This document shows, piece after piece, positions 6,200-7,482 of a DNA stretch of 7,482 bases; the first letter of the stretch is position 1, and each line of letters begins with the position of its first letter. The position numbers and the translations under genes are program-made. The stretch comes from an uncultured Pseudomonadota bacterium (GTDB taxonomy: Bacteria > Myxococcota_A > UBA796 > GCA-2862545). The stretch is from NCBI GenBank assembly GCA_937891875.1, contig CALATR010000903.1:1-7482 (forward strand), read 5' to 3'. The notes beneath the pieces are model-generated. The model saw only the letters and a program-made list of their open reading frames with translations, did no database searches and had not been told where the DNA came from.

Positions 6200-7482
6200 A
6201 TGAGCAGGCGCGAACCAGCCCGGCCAGACGCCGCAGAGGCCAAGCGCCTTGTCGCCGAGGCCACCCGCCTCCAGGCGGCCGGCGACCATGCCGAGGCGGC
6301 CAAGGCGTACCAGCAGGCGCTCGAGCACGACCCGTCCAACGGGGAGGCGGCGTCGCGACTGGCTCGATGTCACGAAGCCACCCGCGCCTGGTCGCGCGCG
6401 GTGGAGGCGTGGCGGATCGCGGTCGAGCTCGGCCGGGAGTTCGCCGGCGACGCTCCACCCGCCCGCCCCCGGACGTCCAACGCAACCGGCACCACCAGCC
6501 ACATCGACCGGGTGATCGGCCTCGCCGAGGCCCTGCGCCAGGCGCGCTGCCACCTGGCCGCGCTCGACGCGTACACCCGTGCCCTCGAGATCGATGACAC
6601 CCACCTCTTCGCCCTGGCCGGCAAGGGCGAGACCCTGCGCATGCTCGGCCGCTTCGGCGCCGCCGAGACCTGGTTCGATCGCGCCCTGACCGTGCACGGG
6701 GAGCACGCCTTCGCCCTGCGTGGCAAGGCCGCCACCCTCTCCGCCCTCGGTCGCTTCGAGGAGTCCGAGCGCCTGTGGAGCCGGGCCCTCGCCATCGATC
6801 CCACCTCGTCCTTTGCCCACCAGGGCCTGGACGAGACCCGTCGCCGGGCCCGCGAGGCCGCCGGCAGCCTGATCGCCGTCGCCGATCCGCCCACCCCGAC
6901 CGAGGAGCGCCTCGAGTCGGATCGCTGGGTCGAGTGGGGCCGCGCCCTGCTGCGGGACGATCGCGCAGAAGAGGCGTCTGACGCCCTCTCTCGCGCGGTC
7001 GAGGCCGATCGCACCAACGACCGGGCCCTCTCCGAGCGCGCCCAGGTCCTCGAGTCCCTCGGCGAGTGGGAGGGCGCTTGCGACGTGTGGGCCTCCCTCG
7101 CATCGCAGGATCCCGACCGCCTGGACGCCCGCTGCAGCCTGGCCGAGTGCCTGCGCAAGGCCGAGCGCTACGGTCAGGCGCTCGAGGCGTACGACGGCGT
7201 GCTGGCCGTCGATCCCGACTATGTGTTCGCGCTCGCTGGACGCGCCGAGGCCCTGCGCATGCTCGGCCACGACGAGCAGGCCCTCGCCGGCTTCGACGCC
7301 GCGCTGGCGCGCAAGCCGACCCACGCCTTCGCCATGCGCGGCAAGGCCGCCACCCTGGCCGCCATCCGCCGGCACCAGGAGGCGATCCCCCTGTGGCAGC
7401 GCTCCCTGGACCTCGACCCGGGCAACGCGTTTGCCCAGGCGGGGCTGTCCGAGAGCCAGGCCGCCGGCGCCGCGAGCCGCTC
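6200..7482 (+). CDS. Tetratricopeptide-repeat protein, partial (3' end outside window)
   Basis: An open frame runs from ATG 6200 to the right edge without a stop, giving 427 residues plus two bases. GGAG lies six bases before the ATG, and an in-frame TGA at 6128 makes this the first possible start. No signal peptide or membrane segment is visible, so the product is probably cytoplasmic. About ten TPR-like helical pairs can be read, roughly at residues 17-50, 51-84, 103-136, 137-170, 171-204, 243-276, 277-309, 310-342, 343-376 and 377-410, with consensus positions such as A-x-LxxLGRxEEA and ALxIDP. The repeats form two modules: residues 103-204 align with 309-410 at an offset of 206. An Ala/Pro/Thr-rich linker (about 86-101) is extra in module one, and a charged spacer (205-240) joins the modules. 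TPRs bind other proteins, so a scaffold or adaptor role is likely. Partners and pathway cannot be told from this window, and a catalytic domain could lie beyond the edge. Confidence 0.9.
   Translation, partial: MSRREPARPDAAEAKRLVAEATRLQAAGDHAEAAKAYQQALEHDPSNGEAASRLARCHEATRAWSRAVEAWRIAVELGREFAGDAPPARPRTSNATGTTSHIDRVIGLAEALRQARCHLAALDAYTRALEIDDTHLFALAGKGETLRMLGRFGAAETWFDRALTVHGEHAFALRGKAATLSALGRFEESERLWSRALAIDPTSSFAHQGLDETRRRAREAAGSLIAVADPPTPTEERLESDRWVEWGRALLRDDRAEEASDALSRAVEADRTNDRALSERAQVLESLGEWEGACDVWASLASQDPDRLDARCSLAECLRKAERYGQALEAYDGVLAVDPDYVFALAGRAEALRMLGHDEQALAGFDAALARKPTHAFAMRGKAATLAAIRRHQEAIPLWQRSLDLDPGNAFAQAGLSESQAAGAASR
6540..7458 (+). repeat. Diverged direct repeat, period 618 bp, within the TPR gene
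   Basis: About 300 bases near 6540-6840 recur near 7158-7458 in the same frame. Exact anchors are an 18-base block at 6633-6650 and 7251-7268 (CCCTGCGCATGCTCGGCC) and a 17-base block at 6722-6738 and 7340-7356 (GGCAAGGCCGCCACCCT), both exactly 618 apart. The constant offset shows a duplication of a multi-TPR module rather than chance TPR similarity. Intervening bases have diverged, so the duplication is not recent throughout. Confidence 0.75.

Noticed and set aside
3385..6339. A 984-codon minus-strand open frame opposite the topoisomerase genes
   Set aside because: It is antisense to two clearly conserved genes. Its translation is low-complexity Leu/Arg/Gly/Val-rich sequence with no domain, as expected from GC3-rich coding DNA.
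5924..7375. A 483-codon minus-strand frame opposite the TPR gene
   Set aside because: The plus-strand frame from 6200 shows regular TPR periodicity and a ribosome site. The antisense frame only mirrors that periodicity.

Overview
The window is very GC-rich (about 70% by eye) and densely coded. Third codon positions are nearly always G or C, which is why long meaningless open frames appear on both strands. Gene content and style suggest a high-GC, Gram-negative-type bacterium. An ExbD/TolR-type energy-transduction subunit and a putative lipoprotein point to an outer membrane. The ExbD form resembles TolR-like proteins of Myxococcota and related deltaproteobacterial groups. That placement is an inference from style and family resemblance, not from a search.

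Layout from left to right: (1) positions 1-131 are an extremely C-rich, G-poor stretch with a perfect G-quadruplex motif on the minus strand, leading into (2) a complete ExbD/TolR-like gene at 132-644 (+). (3) Facing it, only 3 bp away, is a minus-strand pair: a thioredoxin-2-like gene (988-1428) whose stop codon overlaps the TTG start of a small putative lipoprotein (648-995). (4) A 244-bp divergent, pyrimidine-rich intergenic region (1429-1672) separates thioredoxin from (5) a type IIA topoisomerase operon at 1673-5973 (+). The A subunit comes first and overlaps the B subunit by 4 bp (GTGA). Both subunits have all recognisable catalytic residues. Sequence signatures favour topoisomerase IV (ParC/ParE) over gyrase, but this is not certain. 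(6) A 226-bp intergenic region precedes (7) a long tetratricopeptide-repeat gene starting at ATG 6200, which runs off the right edge and contains a large internal duplication.

The topoisomerase subunits form one A2B2 enzyme that cuts and passes duplex DNA using ATP. Thioredoxin and the small lipoprotein are likely co-transcribed. The ExbD-like protein needs an ExbB/TolQ/MotA-type partner that is not in the window. The TPR protein is probably a scaffold with no assignable function.

I see no mobile element, CRISPR array, tRNA, rRNA or defence system here. The most interesting points are a Gln in place of the quinolone-contact Ser in the A subunit, its acidic C-terminal tail and missing GyrA box, the A-before-B gene order, the duplicated TPR module, and the G4-forming leader of the ExbD-like gene. 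No wholly new system is evident.
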